Source: Pseudomonas sp. ATCC PTA-122608 (GTDB lineage Bacteria; Pseudomonadota; Gammaproteobacteria; Pseudomonadales; Pseudomonadaceae). Taken from it: a stretch of DNA of 64,000 bases. A program made the position numbers and the translations under genes. Positions 20,836 through 30,803 of the stretch are shown one piece after another (the first letter of the stretch is position 1; every line of letters begins with the position of its first letter). A model generated the notes under the pieces. That model was given only the letters and a program-made list of their open reading frames with translations. It searched no databases and was not told where the DNA came from. The DNA lies in assembly GCF_001952855.1 (NCBI RefSeq), contig NZ_LPNO01000005.1, positions 111,079-175,078 on the forward strand, read 5' to 3'.

Positions 20836-21981
20836 TCAAACCTGTGCGATCCACTTACGATGGGTATGGATCGACATCAAAACCCCAAACGCTGACATCA
20901 ATGTCACCAGCGAAGTTCCGCCGTAGCTAATGAACGGCAACGGCACCCCAACCACCGGCAACAGGCCACTGACCATACCGATGTTGACGAAAACGTAAAC
21001 AAAAAACGTCATGGTGAGGCTGCCGGCGAGCAATTTGCCGAACAGCGTTTGCGCCTGGGCGGTAATCACCAGGCCGCGGCCGATCAGCAGCAAGTAAATC
21101 AGCAACAGTGCGCAGATGCCCACCAGGCCGAACTCCTCGCCCATCACCGCGATAATAAAATCGGTGTGGCTTTCCGGCAAAAAGTCCAGGTGCGACTGGG
21201 TGCCCAACAGCCAACCCTTGCCGAACACACCGCCGGAACCGATGGCGGCCTTGGACTGGATGATGTTCCAGCCGGTGCCCAGCGGATCGCTCTCCGGGTC
21301 GAGGAACGTGAGGATTCGCTGCTTCTGATAGTCGTGCATGAAGAAGAACCACATGGCCACGGCCACCGGCACGGCGGCGGCCAGCACGCTGAGGATCCAG
21401 CGCCAGCGCAAGCCACCCATGAACAGCACGAACGCGCCGCCCGCGAGGATCAGCAACGAGGTGCCGAGGTCGGGCTGGCGCACGATCAGGATAAACGGCA
21501 CGCCAATCAATATCAGGCTGATGCCCACGTGCTTGAGCTGGGGCGGCAATGTGCGTTTTGACAGGTACCAAGCGATGGTCGCCGGCATCAGGATCTTCAT
21601 GAATTCCGACGGCTGGAAGCGAATCACCCCCGGGATGTTGATCCAGCGGGTCGCCCCCATGGCGTTGTGGCCCATGACATCCACCACCACCAGCAGCAAC
21701 ACACCGGCGACATAACCCAGCGGCACCCAGCGCGCCATGAAGCGCGGCTCCAGCTGGGCGATCACCACCATCGACAACAGGCCCAGGCCAAACGAGGACG
21801 CTTGCTTGATCAGCAGGTCCCAGTTTTTGCCACTGGCTGAATACAAAACGAACAGGCTGCCGGCCGCCAGGGTCAGCAGCAGGATCAGCAACGGGCCATC
21901 AATGTGCATGCGCTGCAGCAACGTGGCACGACGGCGCATCACATCCTCGCTGGAGAGGATGCGATCAAAATTACTCTTCAC
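20836..21981 (-). CDS. rodA: Rod-shape glycosyltransferase RodA
   Basis: SEDS-family peptidoglycan polymerase of the elongasome with about ten membrane helices, 381 residues. Signature: LPVVGVPLPFISYGGTS near the C terminus, and FQPSEFMKILMP. The GTG at 21981 (VKSNFDRILSSEDVMRRR) matches the family N terminus and overlaps the mrdA stop by 11 bases; the next ATG at 21939 would lose conserved residues. Works with PBP2, encoded directly upstream. Confidence 0.95.
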   Translation of the reverse strand: MKSNFDRILSSEDVMRRRATLLQRMHIDGPLLILLLTLAAGSLFVLYSASGKNWDLLIKQASSFGLGLLSMVVIAQLEPRFMARWVPLGYVAGVLLLVVVDVMGHNAMGATRWINIPGVIRFQPSEFMKILMPATIAWYLSKRTLPPQLKHVGISLILIGVPFILIVRQPDLGTSLLILAGGAFVLFMGGLRWRWILSVLAAAVPVAVAMWFFFMHDYQKQRILTFLDPESDPLGTGWNIIQSKAAIGSGGVFGKGWLLGTQSHLDFLPESHTDFIIAVMGEEFGLVGICALLLIYLLLIGRGLVITAQAQTLFGKLLAGSLTMTFFVYVFVNIGMVSGLLPVVGVPLPFISYGGTSLVTLMSAFGVLMSIHTHRKWIAQV

Positions 21982-23869
21982 GGGCCGTAGCCTCCACGCT
22001 TGAAGGGGTGCCGCCATATTCGGGCTTGAGCTTGCCGTCTTCGGTCAACAGCCAGGCATCCATGATTTGACGCACCACCGGAGCGGCCACACCGGAACCG
22101 GACTCGCCGTTCTCGACCATCACTGCCACAACGATTTTCGGGTTGTCGGCCGGGGCAAAGCCGACGAACAAGGCGTGGTCACGGTGGCGCTCCTGAACTT
22201 TGGAGCGGTCGTATTTCTCGCCCTGCTTGATCGCGACCACCTGGGCCGTACCGCTCTTGCCGGCAATCCGGTATTGCGCGCCGGCTGCCGCTTTACGCGC
22301 GGTACCCCGGGCGCCGTGCATCACTTGCTGCATGCCGTGGTTGACCTTGGCCCAGTCGGACGGGTCGCGCAGCACGATATCGGGAATCGGGTTTTCATCC
22401 ACCGGGCGTTCGCCCTCGATGGTCTTGGCCAGGTGCGGACGGTTCCACACACCCTTGTTGGCCACCAGCGCGGTCGCCTGGGCCAGTTGCAGCGGCGTGG
22501 CCTGCATATAGCCCTGGCCGATCCCCAGGATCAGGGTTTCGCCCGGGAACCACGCCTGCCGACGGGTTGCTCGCTTCCACTCGCGGGACGGCATCAGGCC
22601 CGGCGATTCTTCGAACATGTCCAGGGAGACTTTCTGACCGAGGCCGAACTTGCCCATGTAGGCCGAGAGCCGATCAATCCCCAGCTTGTGGGCCAGGTCA
22701 TAGAAGTAGGTGTCGTTGGAACGCATGATCGCCGTGTCCAGGTCCACAAATCCGTCGCCGGTGCGGTTCCAGTTACGGTATTTGTGATCGTAGTTGGGCA
22801 GCATGTAGTAGCCGGGGTCGAACACGCGGCTCGACGCCGTGACCACGCCAGAGTCCAGGCCGGCAATTGCCACTGCCGGCTTGATGGTCGAGCCCGGTGG
22901 ATACAGGCCGCGCAGCACGCGGTTAAACAGCGGCCGGTCAATGGAATCGCGCAGCTCGGCGTAGGCCTTGAAGCTGATCCCGGTGACAAACAGGTTCGGG
23001 TCAAAACTTGGCTGGCTGACCATCGCCAGCACTTCGCCAGTACTCGGGTCCAGCGCCACCACAGCACCACGGCGACCGCCCAGGGCCATCTCCGCCGCTT
23101 CCTGCAACTTGATGTCCAGGCTCAGCACGATGTCCTTGCCGGGCACCGGGTCGGTACGCTTGAGCACCCGCAGCACGCGGCCACGGGCGTTGGTCTCGAC
23201 TTCCTCGTAACCCACCTGGCCGTGCAGTTCCGGCTCGTAGAAACGCTCGATGCCGGTCTTGCCGATATGGTGGGTGCCGCTGTAGTTGACCGGGTCGAGG
23301 GTCTTCAGCTCTTTCTCGTTGATTCGGCCCATGTAGCCGACCGAATGCGCGAAGTGCGCCCCTTGCGGGTAATGCCGCACCAATTGCGCCACCACTTCCA
23401 CACCCGGCAACCGGAACTGGTTCACCGCGATCCGGGCGATCTGCTCTTCGGTCAGCTCGAACAGGATCGGCACCGGCTCGAACGGCCGGCGCCCCTGCTT
23501 CATGCGTTTCTCGAAGATCACCCGGTCTTCCGGCGTCAGTTGCAGCACCTCGACGATCACATCAAGGATCTGCTGCCAGTCGCCGGAACGTTCGCGGGTC
23601 ATGCTCAGGCTGAAGCTGGGCCGGTTATCCGCGACCACCACGCCATTGCGGTCGAAAATCAGCCCACGGGTCGGAGGAATCGGCTGCACGTGCACCCGGT
23701 TGTTTTCCGACAGCGTGGAGTGATAGTCGTACTGGATCACCTGCAGGAAATACAGGCGCGCAATCAGCACCCCCAGCAGTACCACCACCAAAATCGCGCC
23801 AAACACCACCCGCGCGCGTACAAGACGTGCGTCTTTCTCGTGGTCCTTGATGCGGATCGGCTGGGTCAT
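21971..23869 (-). CDS. mrdA: Penicillin-binding protein 2
   Basis: The 632-residue class B transpeptidase of the elongasome. One N-terminal membrane helix (about 20-42), dimerisation domain (about 60-250), and transpeptidase domain with PPGSTIKPAVA (SxxK), SND (MRSNDTYFYD) and KSGTAQ (KTG box). Coupled with rodA, rlmH 15 bases upstream. Length is typical for Pseudomonas. Confidence 0.96.
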   Translation of the reverse strand: MTQPIRIKDHEKDARLVRARVVFGAILVVVLLGVLIARLYFLQVIQYDYHSTLSENNRVHVQPIPPTRGLIFDRNGVVVADNRPSFSLSMTRERSGDWQQILDVIVEVLQLTPEDRVIFEKRMKQGRRPFEPVPILFELTEEQIARIAVNQFRLPGVEVVAQLVRHYPQGAHFAHSVGYMGRINEKELKTLDPVNYSGTHHIGKTGIERFYEPELHGQVGYEEVETNARGRVLRVLKRTDPVPGKDIVLSLDIKLQEAAEMALGGRRGAVVALDPSTGEVLAMVSQPSFDPNLFVTGISFKAYAELRDSIDRPLFNRVLRGLYPPGSTIKPAVAIAGLDSGVVTASSRVFDPGYYMLPNYDHKYRNWNRTGDGFVDLDTAIMRSNDTYFYDLAHKLGIDRLSAYMGKFGLGQKVSLDMFEESPGLMPSREWKRATRRQAWFPGETLILGIGQGYMQATPLQLAQATALVANKGVWNRPHLAKTIEGERPVDENPIPDIVLRDPSDWAKVNHGMQQVMHGARGTARKAAAGAQYRIAGKSGTAQVVAIKQGEKYDRSKVQERHRDHALFVGFAPADNPKIVVAVMVENGESGSGVAAPVVRQIMDAWLLTEDGKLKPEYGGTPSSVEATAREE

Positions 23870-23884
23870 CAGGCAGGGCGCAGA

Positions 23885-24352
23885 TTATTTGTGGTAAGGG
23901 TGCCCGGACAGAACTGTCCAGGCGCGATACAGCTGTTCACCGATCAGGATTCTTACCAACGGGTGCGGCAGTGTCAGGGGCGACAGCGACCAGCGCTGGT
24001 CCGCCCGCGCGCACACTTCCGGCGCCAGCCCCTCGGGGCCGCCGACCATGAAGTTGACCGTGCGCGAATCCAGGCGCCAGCGATCCAGCTCCACCGCCAA
24101 CTGCTCGGTGCTCCAGGGCTTGCCGTGCACTTCGAGGGTCACGATCCGCTCGTTGGGCCCGACCTTGGCCAACATGGCTTCGCCTTCCTGACGGATAAAG
24201 CGGGCCACGTCGGCATTTTTGCCCCGAGTGTTGAGCGGTATTTCCACCAGTTCCAGCGCCAATTCGGATGGCAGGCGCTTGGCATATTCATGCCAGCCTT
24301 CTTCCACCCACTTGGGCATGCGTGAACCGACAGCGATCAGACGCAGGCGCAC
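23885..24352 (-). CDS. rlmH: 23S rRNA pseudouridine-1915 N3-methyltransferase
   Basis: A 155-residue SPOUT methyltransferase that modifies helix 69 of 23S rRNA on the 70S ribosome. Signature [16 protein letters not shown], the AdoMet-binding [13 protein letters not shown], and the C-terminal [20 protein letters not shown]. Always adjacent to rsfS, as here (9-base gap). Confidence 0.97.
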   Translation of the reverse strand: MRLRLIAVGSRMPKWVEEGWHEYAKRLPSELALELVEIPLNTRGKNADVARFIRQEGEAMLAKVGPNERIVTLEVHGKPWSTEQLAVELDRWRLDSRTVNFMVGGPEGLAPEVCARADQRWSLSPLTLPHPLVRILIGEQLYRAWTVLSGHPYHK

Positions 24353-24361
24353 AGCCGTTCC

Positions 24362-24856
24362 TTATTCCTGGTCTTTGTTGAGCTTGTCGAAGTGCGCGTG
24401 GCCAACTTCAGGGCTGTGGTGCTTGCCATCAGCGGCACGGCTCTGCTCGGCGCCTTTCCACAGACGCTCCAGGTCGTAGAACTGACGGGCGTTGCTGGTC
24501 ATCATGTGAACGATCACGTCGTCCATGTCCAACAGTACCCAGTCGCTGTCGCCCTTGCCTTCTTCACCCAATGGCTTGACGCCCTGGGCTTTGACCGCTT
24601 CGCGAACCTTGTCCAGCATCGCGCCGATCTGGCGGTTGGAGGTACCGGTGGCGATGATCATGAAGTCGGTGATGCTCTGCTTGTCGCGCACGTCCAGGAC
24701 TTGAATGTCCTGGGCCTTCACGTCTTCCAGGGCAGCCACGGCAACCTTGACCAGCTCTTCGCCGGCCAGCTCAGGGCCGGTGTGGGCTTCTACTGGCAGA
24801 GGAGCGCTCTTGAACGTGCCTTTGCGCTTAACTTTGCTTACGTCTTTGTTCGTCAT
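24362..24856 (-). CDS. rsfS: Ribosome silencing factor RsfS
   Basis: Binds L14 on the 50S subunit and blocks subunit joining in starvation. The core (about 33-140) has KAQDIQVLDVRDKQSITDFMIIATGTSNRQI and WVLLDMDDVIVHMM. The N-terminal 30 residues are a basic Ser/Lys extension typical of pseudomonads. Downstream of nadD by about 70 bases. Confidence 0.95.
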   Translation of the reverse strand: MTNKDVSKVKRKGTFKSAPLPVEAHTGPELAGEELVKVAVAALEDVKAQDIQVLDVRDKQSITDFMIIATGTSNRQIGAMLDKVREAVKAQGVKPLGEEGKGDSDWVLLDMDDVIVHMMTSNARQFYDLERLWKGAEQSRAADGKHHSPEVGHAHFDKLNKDQE

Positions 24857-24925
24857 ATAAAACTCGTTTTGCTCGTATGTTCGGGCGCTCGCTGCACGAG
24901 TGTTCGTGCGTTCAAGCGCGCCTTT

Positions 24926-25570
24926 TCAGTTCGACGCACGGTAAAGCCCGTGCGCATCGATGTAGGCCAGGACCGCGTCAGGCACCAGGAAACGTACCGA
25001 CTTCCCGCTGGCCAGCAGTTGACGGATCTGGGTGGCAGACACCGCAAGCGGGGTTTGCCAGACGAATGCAATATTCCCGCTCGGCCCGGTCAGGGCCAAA
25101 GGGTCACTTACCGACCGCGCTGCCAGCAGGTTGCGCAAGGCATCCGGCGATTCTGCGTCGGCATCCGGGCGTTGCAGCACCAGGATGTGGCAATGCTGGA
25201 GCAACTCTTCCCAGCGGTGCCAAGTGGGCAGGCCGCAAAACGCGTCCCAGCCCAAAAGTAGAAATAACTGGTCATCCGCGGCCAACTCGGCCCGCATCAG
25301 TTCCAGGGTGTCGACAGTGTAGGACGGTTTGTCGCGTTTGAGTTCGCGGTCGTCCACCACCAGCGGTGCGATGCCGGCCACCGCCAGGCGGACCATCTCC
25401 AGGCGCTGCTGCGCAGACACCTGCGGCGTGTCGCGATGGGGCGGCCGGGCATTCGGTGCCAGGCGCAGCTCATCCAGCCCGAGGGCGTCCGCGACTTCCA
25501 GTGCACTGCGCAAATGGCCGATATGCACAGGGTCGAAGGTGCCGCCGAGCAGCCCGATGCGTTTACCCAT
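24926..25570 (-). CDS. nadD: Nicotinate-mononucleotide adenylyltransferase
   Basis: Adenylylates NaMN in NAD synthesis. [13 protein letters not shown] holds the HxGH nucleotide-binding motif, and SATQIRQLL the C-terminal SxTxxR motif (S-A-T-Q-I-R). 214 residues from ATG 25570, which shares one base with the proA stop (TGATG); the TTG one codon upstream is unlikely. Confidence 0.96.
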   Translation of the reverse strand: MGKRIGLLGGTFDPVHIGHLRSALEVADALGLDELRLAPNARPPHRDTPQVSAQQRLEMVRLAVAGIAPLVVDDRELKRDKPSYTVDTLELMRAELAADDQLFLLLGWDAFCGLPTWHRWEELLQHCHILVLQRPDADAESPDALRNLLAARSVSDPLALTGPSGNIAFVWQTPLAVSATQIRQLLASGKSVRFLVPDAVLAYIDAHGLYRASN

Positions 25571-26835
25571 CAAGTGCGCACATGTCCGTCACCGAACACC
25601 ACGTACTTCTCGCTGGTCAGCCCTTCCAGGCCAACCGGGCCGCGTGCGTGGAGCTTGTCGGTGGAGATACCGATCTCCGCCCCCAGGCCATACTCGAAGC
25701 CGTCGGCAAAACGCGTCGAGGCGTTGACCATCACCGAAGCGGAATCCACTTCGTTGAGGAAACGCCGGGCGTCGCTGAAATGCTCGGTGACGATGGCGTC
25801 GGTGTGCTTGGAGCCGTATTGGTTGATGTGTTCGATGGCCTGGTCCAGGTCGTCGACGATGCGGATCGACAGGATCGGCGCCGTGTATTCGGTGTACCAG
25901 TCTTGCTCGGTGGCTTCGATCACGTCGCTGCCGAGGATCGCCCGGGTACGCTCGCAGCCACGCAGTTCAACGCCCTTGTCACGGTAGATGGCAGCCAGCG
26001 GCGGCAGCACGCGATCGGCAATGCCGGCGTGCACCAACAGGGTTTCCATGGTGTTGCACGGGGCGTAGCGGTGGGTCTTGGCGTTATCGGCGATGCGGAT
26101 CGCCTTGTCGAGGTCGGCGGCGACGTCGATGAACACGTGGCAGACGCCGTCCAGGTGCTTGATGACCGGCACCTTGGCATCACGGCTCACGCGCTCGATC
26201 AGGCTCTTGCCACCACGCGGCACGATCACGTCGACGAATTCAGGCATGGTGATCAGCGCACCAACGGCAGCGCGGTCAGTGGTCTCGACCACTTGCACCA
26301 CTTCGGCCGGCAGTTCGGCCACGGCCAGGCCCTGCTGAATGCACGCGGCGATGGCACGATTGGAATTGATGGCCTCGGAACCGCCCCGCAGGATGGTGGC
26401 GTTGCCGGACTTGAGGCACAGGCTCGCGGCGTCGATGGTCACGTTCGGGCGCGACTCATAGATGATGCCGATCACGCCCAGGGGCACGCGCATCTTGCCC
26501 ACCTGGATACCCGATGGCAGGTAGCGCATGTCACGGATTTCACCGATGGGGTCAGGCAGCTTGGCCACCTGACGCAAACCTTCGATCATGTCGTCAATGC
26601 GTTCCGGCGTCAGCGCCAGGCGATCCAGCAAGGCAGGCTCCAGACCATTTGCCCGGCCGTTGGCCAGGTCTTGCTCGTTGGCGGCGGTCAGCTCGGAGCG
26701 CGAAGCATCCAGAGCGTCGGCAGCCGCCAGCAAGGCGCGGTTCTTCTGCGCCGTGCTCGCACGGGCGATCAACCGCGAGGCCTGACGGGCAGCGCGACCC
26801 AGGCGGGTCATGTAGTCAAGAACGGACTCAGTCAT
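25570..26835 (-). CDS. proA: Gamma-glutamyl phosphate reductase
   Basis: Second enzyme of proline synthesis, NADPH-dependent, aldehyde-dehydrogenase fold. 421 residues; catalytic Cys in [13 protein letters not shown], and [12 protein letters not shown]. The ATG at 26835 (MTESVLDYM) is the family start; the frame opens at 26895 but the upstream residues are not conserved-looking. First gene of the long minus-strand unit running to rlpA and beyond. Confidence 0.96.
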   Translation of the reverse strand: MTESVLDYMTRLGRAARQASRLIARASTAQKNRALLAAADALDASRSELTAANEQDLANGRANGLEPALLDRLALTPERIDDMIEGLRQVAKLPDPIGEIRDMRYLPSGIQVGKMRVPLGVIGIIYESRPNVTIDAASLCLKSGNATILRGGSEAINSNRAIAACIQQGLAVAELPAEVVQVVETTDRAAVGALITMPEFVDVIVPRGGKSLIERVSRDAKVPVIKHLDGVCHVFIDVAADLDKAIRIADNAKTHRYAPCNTMETLLVHAGIADRVLPPLAAIYRDKGVELRGCERTRAILGSDVIEATEQDWYTEYTAPILSIRIVDDLDQAIEHINQYGSKHTDAIVTEHFSDARRFLNEVDSASVMVNASTRFADGFEYGLGAEIGISTDKLHARGPVGLEGLTSEKYVVFGDGHVRT

Positions 26836-27011
26836 GGTCTGGTGGGGTCTTGGCAAAGAGGAAAGCGGCAGATTATAGCTGTGACGCCGTCCCACGGACA
26901 GCGGTGAGGGGCGGATGGTCGAAATGAGCTGTAAAAACCCGACGTTCAGCGGGAATTAAGGCTGGAGTTGTTATCATCCTGTCACATTTAGCCGTATTAC
27001 CTTTGATCGCC

Positions 27012-27695
27012 ATGTCCAGTTTTTCGCCATTGATCCCCGCCAATGCCCTGCCCGACGGCTTTTTCGACCGTGACGCGCAACTGCTCGCGCGCGAATTGCT
27101 GGGAAAAGTCATTCGCCACCGTGTCGGTGATTTGTGGCTGTCGGCGCGAATTATCGAAACCGAAGCCTATTACCTCGCCGAAAAAGGCAGCCACGCGTCC
27201 CTCGGCTACACAGAAAAGCGTAAGGCTTTGTTTCTGGATGGCGGCCACATCTATATGTACTACGCCCGTGGCGGCGATTCGCTGAACTTCAGCGCCCACG
27301 GCCCAGGCAATGCGGTGTTGATCAAATCGGCCTATCCGTGGGTCGACGAAGTGTCCGGCCCGGCCAGCCTGGCGCAGATGCTGCTGAACAACCCGGACGC
27401 CAGCGGCAAGCCGCGCCCCTCGCAAAAGCTGTGTGCCGGCCAGACCTTGCTGTGCAAGGCGCTGGGTTTGAAGGTGCCGATGTGGGATGCCAAACGCTTT
27501 GACCAGGAGTTGCTCTACGTGGAAGACGTGGGGCTTGCGCCGGCGCAGATCATCCAGACCACCCGACTGGGCATCCCCGGCGGGCGCGATGAACACCTGA
27601 TGTACCGCTTCGTGGATGCCGGTTATGCGCCGTATTGCACACGGAACCCGCTGCGCCGGGGCCAGGTCGAAGGCCGCGACTATTTTTTGATTTGA
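27012..27695 (+). CDS. DNA-3-methyladenine glycosylase (Aag/MPG type)
   Basis: A 227-residue base-excision-repair glycosylase of the eukaryote-like AAG/MPG family, removing alkylated purines. Motifs: ARELLGKVIRH, ETEAYYLAEKGSHASLGYTEKR, FLDGGHIYMYYARGGDSLNF and a C-terminal TTRLGIPGGRDE. The ATG at 27012 is chosen over a TTG at 27003. Divergent from proA. Confidence 0.92.
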   Translation: MSSFSPLIPANALPDGFFDRDAQLLARELLGKVIRHRVGDLWLSARIIETEAYYLAEKGSHASLGYTEKRKALFLDGGHIYMYYARGGDSLNFSAHGPGNAVLIKSAYPWVDEVSGPASLAQMLLNNPDASGKPRPSQKLCAGQTLLCKALGLKVPMWDAKRFDQELLYVEDVGLAPAQIIQTTRLGIPGGRDEHLMYRFVDAGYAPYCTRNPLRRGQVEGRDYFLI

Positions 27696-27707
27696 AACGC
27701 TAGCCCC

Positions 27708-27809
27708 CTGTAGGAGCGAGCTTGCTCGCGAAGAACCCGAGAGCGCCGCGCTATACCAGAAAGCCCGCGTTATCGTTAACGACCTTCGCGAGCAAGCTCG
27801 CTCCTACAG
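27708..27809. repeat. REPIN, TGTAGGAGCGAGC family
   Basis: Exact 26-base arms (27708-27733 and 27784-27809) around a 50-base spacer, between the glycosylase and DedA-PAP2 genes. Confidence 0.95.
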
Positions 27810-27842
27810 AGGGGGCAATATTCACAAAGGGAGTTTGATTGT

Positions 27843-29159
27843 ATGGGCCCATGGCTCGATGGCATTACCGGCTGGCTGACCCTAAACCCGCAATGGCTCG
27901 CCGTGGCGGTATTTATCGTGGCGTGCGTGGAGTGCCTGGCCATTGCCGGCCTGATCGTACCGGGCACGGTGTTGCTGTTTGCCATCGCCGCACTGGCCGG
28001 CAGCGGAGCACTGTCCTTGGGGGAAACCCTGTTGCTGGGCTTCCTCGGCGGCATGCTGGGTGATGTTGCTTCCTACTTCCTCGGTCGCCATTTCCACCAG
28101 AACATCCGGCGCCTGCCCGGCCTGCGGCATCACCCTGAATGGATGAGCGGCGCTGAGGCTTACTTCCACAAGTACGGCATCGCGAGCCTGCTGGTAGGAC
28201 GCTTCATTGGTCCGCTGCGGCCGATGTTGCCGATGGTCGCGGGCATGTGTGACATGCCCTTCCCACGCTTTGTTGCCGTGAGCCTGCTGGCCGGCGCGGG
28301 ATGGTCGGTGGCGTATCTGCTGCCGGGTTGGGCCACCGGCGCGGCCTTCCGTCTGCCATTGCCCGAGGGCTTCTGGCCAGAAGCCGGGATTGTCGCCGCC
28401 TGCCTGGCGGTGCTGATCGGCGTGAGCCTCAACACCAGCCTGCGCGGCCACCGGCGCGCCACCCTGTGGATTGGCTGCATCGGCGGCACACTGCTGATTG
28501 CGTTGTTTATCGGCTATCACTACCTGAACGACTTTGACCAGGGCTTGATGGCGCTGGTGCAGGAACACCGCGGCCCGGCGATCGATAGAGCCATGGTGAT
28601 GGTGACCCAGCTCGGCGAGTTCAAGAAGATGTTTGTGGCCAGTGCCGTATTGACCGGCCTGCTGGTCGTGGCGCGGCAATGGCGCCAGGCAATCTTTGTC
28701 GGCGCCACCCTGCTGGGCGCTGCGCTGATCAATACCGGCACCAAACTGTTTTTTGCGCGGATGCGCCCCGAAGTGCTGACCGATCCGCTCACCAGTTTCA
28801 GCATGCCCAGCGGCCATGCATCCGGCTCGTTTGCATTCTTCCTGGCGTTGGCGGTGCTGGCCGGCCGTGGTCAACCGACCCGCCTGCGCCTGACCTGGCT
28901 GGTGCTCGGCTGCATTCCTGCAGCGACCATTGCGATTTCCCGGGTGTACCTGGGAGCGCACTGGCCGACGGACATCCTGGCCGGCACCCTGTTGGCGATG
29001 ACGGTCTGTGCCTTCAGCCTGCACTTCAGCCAGCAGCGCAGCCTATTACCAGCAATGCCGCCGAGAGTCTGGTGGTTGATCTTGCCCGTGTGTGGCGCGT
29101 TGCTCGCGTTTATTGCGTTTACCGGCACCTCTCACGCGCTGCTCAGGTACGCCTATTAA
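27843..29159 (+). CDS. DedA-PAP2 fusion membrane protein
   Basis: A 438-residue polytopic inner-membrane protein joining two lipid-related modules. Residues 1-200 are a DedA/SNARE-associated domain (ECLAIAGLIVPGTVLLF, GDVASYFLGR, GRFIGPLRPMLPMVAGM), a family that includes undecaprenyl-phosphate translocases. Residues about 215-420 are a PAP2 phosphatase with all three motifs: KLFFARMRP, PSGHASG and SRVYLGAHWPTD. The arrangement suggests dephosphorylation of a lipid pyrophosphate coupled to its flipping, an inference. A Shine-Dalgarno AAAGGGAG precedes the ATG. Confidence 0.92.
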   Translation: MGPWLDGITGWLTLNPQWLAVAVFIVACVECLAIAGLIVPGTVLLFAIAALAGSGALSLGETLLLGFLGGMLGDVASYFLGRHFHQNIRRLPGLRHHPEWMSGAEAYFHKYGIASLLVGRFIGPLRPMLPMVAGMCDMPFPRFVAVSLLAGAGWSVAYLLPGWATGAAFRLPLPEGFWPEAGIVAACLAVLIGVSLNTSLRGHRRATLWIGCIGGTLLIALFIGYHYLNDFDQGLMALVQEHRGPAIDRAMVMVTQLGEFKKMFVASAVLTGLLVVARQWRQAIFVGATLLGAALINTGTKLFFARMRPEVLTDPLTSFSMPSGHASGSFAFFLALAVLAGRGQPTRLRLTWLVLGCIPAATIAISRVYLGAHWPTDILAGTLLAMTVCAFSLHFSQQRSLLPAMPPRVWWLILPVCGALLAFIAFTGTSHALLRYAY

Positions 29160-29362
29160 GCAGGCCCCAGCCAATCCACGGGAGCAGCGCGACGTTCGAC
29201 GCTGCGCTCGCGCCGCTCCAGAAACATTTCGTCAGCTATATGCGCGGCGCGTTCGGCGATGTCTTCCGCACCGCGACCATCGTCCATCTGCAGTATCTGT
29301 GTCGTGATGGCTATAAAAAAGGCATCCCATACGACCTGCTCCGATTGCGAAAGCTGAATCAT
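29156..29362 (-). CDS. Small conserved hypothetical protein
   Basis: A 68-residue helical, charged protein (WDAFFIAITTQILQMDDGRGAEDIAERAAHIADEMFLERRERS). It has a strong ribosome-binding run AGGGGGAAGG directly before ATG 29362. Its end overlaps the end of the DedA-PAP2 gene by 4 bases (convergent). Function unknown. Confidence 0.65.
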   Translation of the reverse strand: MIQLSQSEQVVWDAFFIAITTQILQMDDGRGAEDIAERAAHIADEMFLERRERSVERRAAPVDWLGPA

Positions 29363-29473
29363 CCTTCCCCCTGATCATCGTTACGTGATTGCCAACTATT
29401 TCAGGCAACGAGATCAGGGCAACGACGGAAAATCTGAAGACAGGGAAGGATAAATCCGAGTGGCACTCGCGGG

Positions 29474-30064
29474 TCAGGTGAACAGCTCGCCCTGCAATTC
29501 ATCCAGCAACAGCTGGATCGCGTCCAGACGCTGTTGCGGGTCATCGAGTTGCAGCAGGTCGATCTTGTCGGCCTCGGTAAAGGGCAGCAGATACGCCAGC
29601 TGATTGCCCAAGGCCTGCTGGCCATCGGCATGGGTCCCCATGTCCAGGGAGGCGACCATCGGGTGCTCAGCCAGGGCATGGAGCAGCGCGAGCAAGTCGG
29701 CGTCTTCCTCTTCCAACGGCTGCTCGGGGTGTTCGTCCAGCCACTGCACCTCAGCCACCAGCAGTTGGTCCTTCTGCACACCGGCGTCACGTACGCGGAA
29801 ACGCCGACCGCCCTCGACCCGAATCCCCAGCAGGCCATTGTCCTGCTGCTTGAAGTCGCGAATCAGCGCTTCGCAGCCAATCAACGCGTAGCCATCCGGC
29901 GCCAGCCCGACTTCCTTGCCGTCGAGGATGCACACCACGCCAAAGCTTTCGCCCTTTTTCATGCAGCGGCTGATCATGTCCAGGTAACGCACCTCGAACA
30001 ATTGCAGGTCGAGGGTGCACCCGGGAAACAGCACGGTATTGAGCGGGAAAAGCGCCAGACTCAT
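29474..30064 (-). CDS. LON-substrate-binding-domain protein
   Basis: A 196-residue stand-alone Lon N-terminal (LAN/PUA-like) domain: LALFPLNTVLFPGCTLDLQLFEVRYLDMI, FGVVCILDG, GRRFRV. It has no ATPase or peptidase part, as usual for this family. Possibly an adaptor in proteolysis; role unproven. Downstream of the lrgAB pair by 23 bases, so perhaps co-transcribed. Confidence 0.88.
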   Translation of the reverse strand: MSLALFPLNTVLFPGCTLDLQLFEVRYLDMISRCMKKGESFGVVCILDGKEVGLAPDGYALIGCEALIRDFKQQDNGLLGIRVEGGRRFRVRDAGVQKDQLLVAEVQWLDEHPEQPLEEEDADLLALLHALAEHPMVASLDMGTHADGQQALGNQLAYLLPFTEADKIDLLQLDDPQQRLDAIQLLLDELQGELFT

Positions 30065-30086
30065 AAAAGGTTTCCTTAAACCCGAC

Positions 30087-30803
30087 TTAAATAACCAGCG
30101 ACACGGCCAACGGCAAGAACACCGCCGTGGCCACGCCCATCAAACTCATGGCCAGCGCCGCAAAGGCGCCGGTCTCTTCGCTTTCCTGCAAAGCCACCGA
30201 GGTACCCACCGCGTGGGCGGTCATGCCCAGCGCCATGCCGCGCGCCTCGGGGCTGTGCACGCCCAGGCGCGACAAATACGCCGGCCCGATCATCGCGCCG
30301 ATCACCCCGGTGATCAGCACAAACACCGCCGCCAATGCCGCCACGCCACCGATCTGCTCGGCCACCAGCATCGCAATCGGTGAGGTCACGGACTTGGGCG
30401 CCATGGTCATCAGCATCATGTGTTCGGCACCAAACCACCAGCCCAACAGCACGCACAGACCGGTGGCCAATACGCCTCCCACTACCAGCGTAGTAAAAAT
30501 CGGCCAGAACAATTGGCGAATCCGTCGCAGATTCAGGTAAAGCGGCACCGCCAGGGCTACCGTTGCCGGGCCCAGCAGGATGCTCATGATCTCGGTGCTT
30601 TTGCGGTACTCGACGTAGGTCAGGCCGCAGCTGAGCAACACGCCGATCACCAGCAGCATCGACACCAGCACCGGCTGCAGGAAAATCCAGCGGGTTTTCT
30701 CGAAGCCAGCCAGCACCAGCTGATAGGCGCCGAGGGTGATGCCGATGCCGAACAGCGGGTGATGAATGACCGCCGACCACGCGCCGTGCCAGTCGAAGAT
30801 CAT
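30087..30803 (-). CDS. lrgB: LrgB/CidB-family membrane protein
   Basis: A 238-residue polytopic protein with the LrgB signatures LARTYLxxRAI-like region (AMIGPAYLSRLGV) and GMALGMTAHAVGTSVALQESEETGAFAALAM. The family acts with LrgA in murein hydrolase control or small organic-acid transport. ATG 30803 overlaps the lrgA stop by 4 bases (ATGA). Confidence 0.9.
   Translation of the reverse strand: MIFDWHGAWSAVIHHPLFGIGITLGAYQLVLAGFEKTRWIFLQPVLVSMLLVIGVLLSCGLTYVEYRKSTEIMSILLGPATVALAVPLYLNLRRIRQLFWPIFTTLVVGGVLATGLCVLLGWWFGAEHMMLMTMAPKSVTSPIAMLVAEQIGGVAALAAVFVLITGVIGAMIGPAYLSRLGVHSPEARGMALGMTAHAVGTSVALQESEETGAFAALAMSLMGVATAVFLPLAVSLVI

Noticed and set aside
22067..24325. 752-codon plus-strand frame opposite mrdA and rlmH
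   Set aside because: Both sense genes are certain; the frame spans two genes and has no family features.
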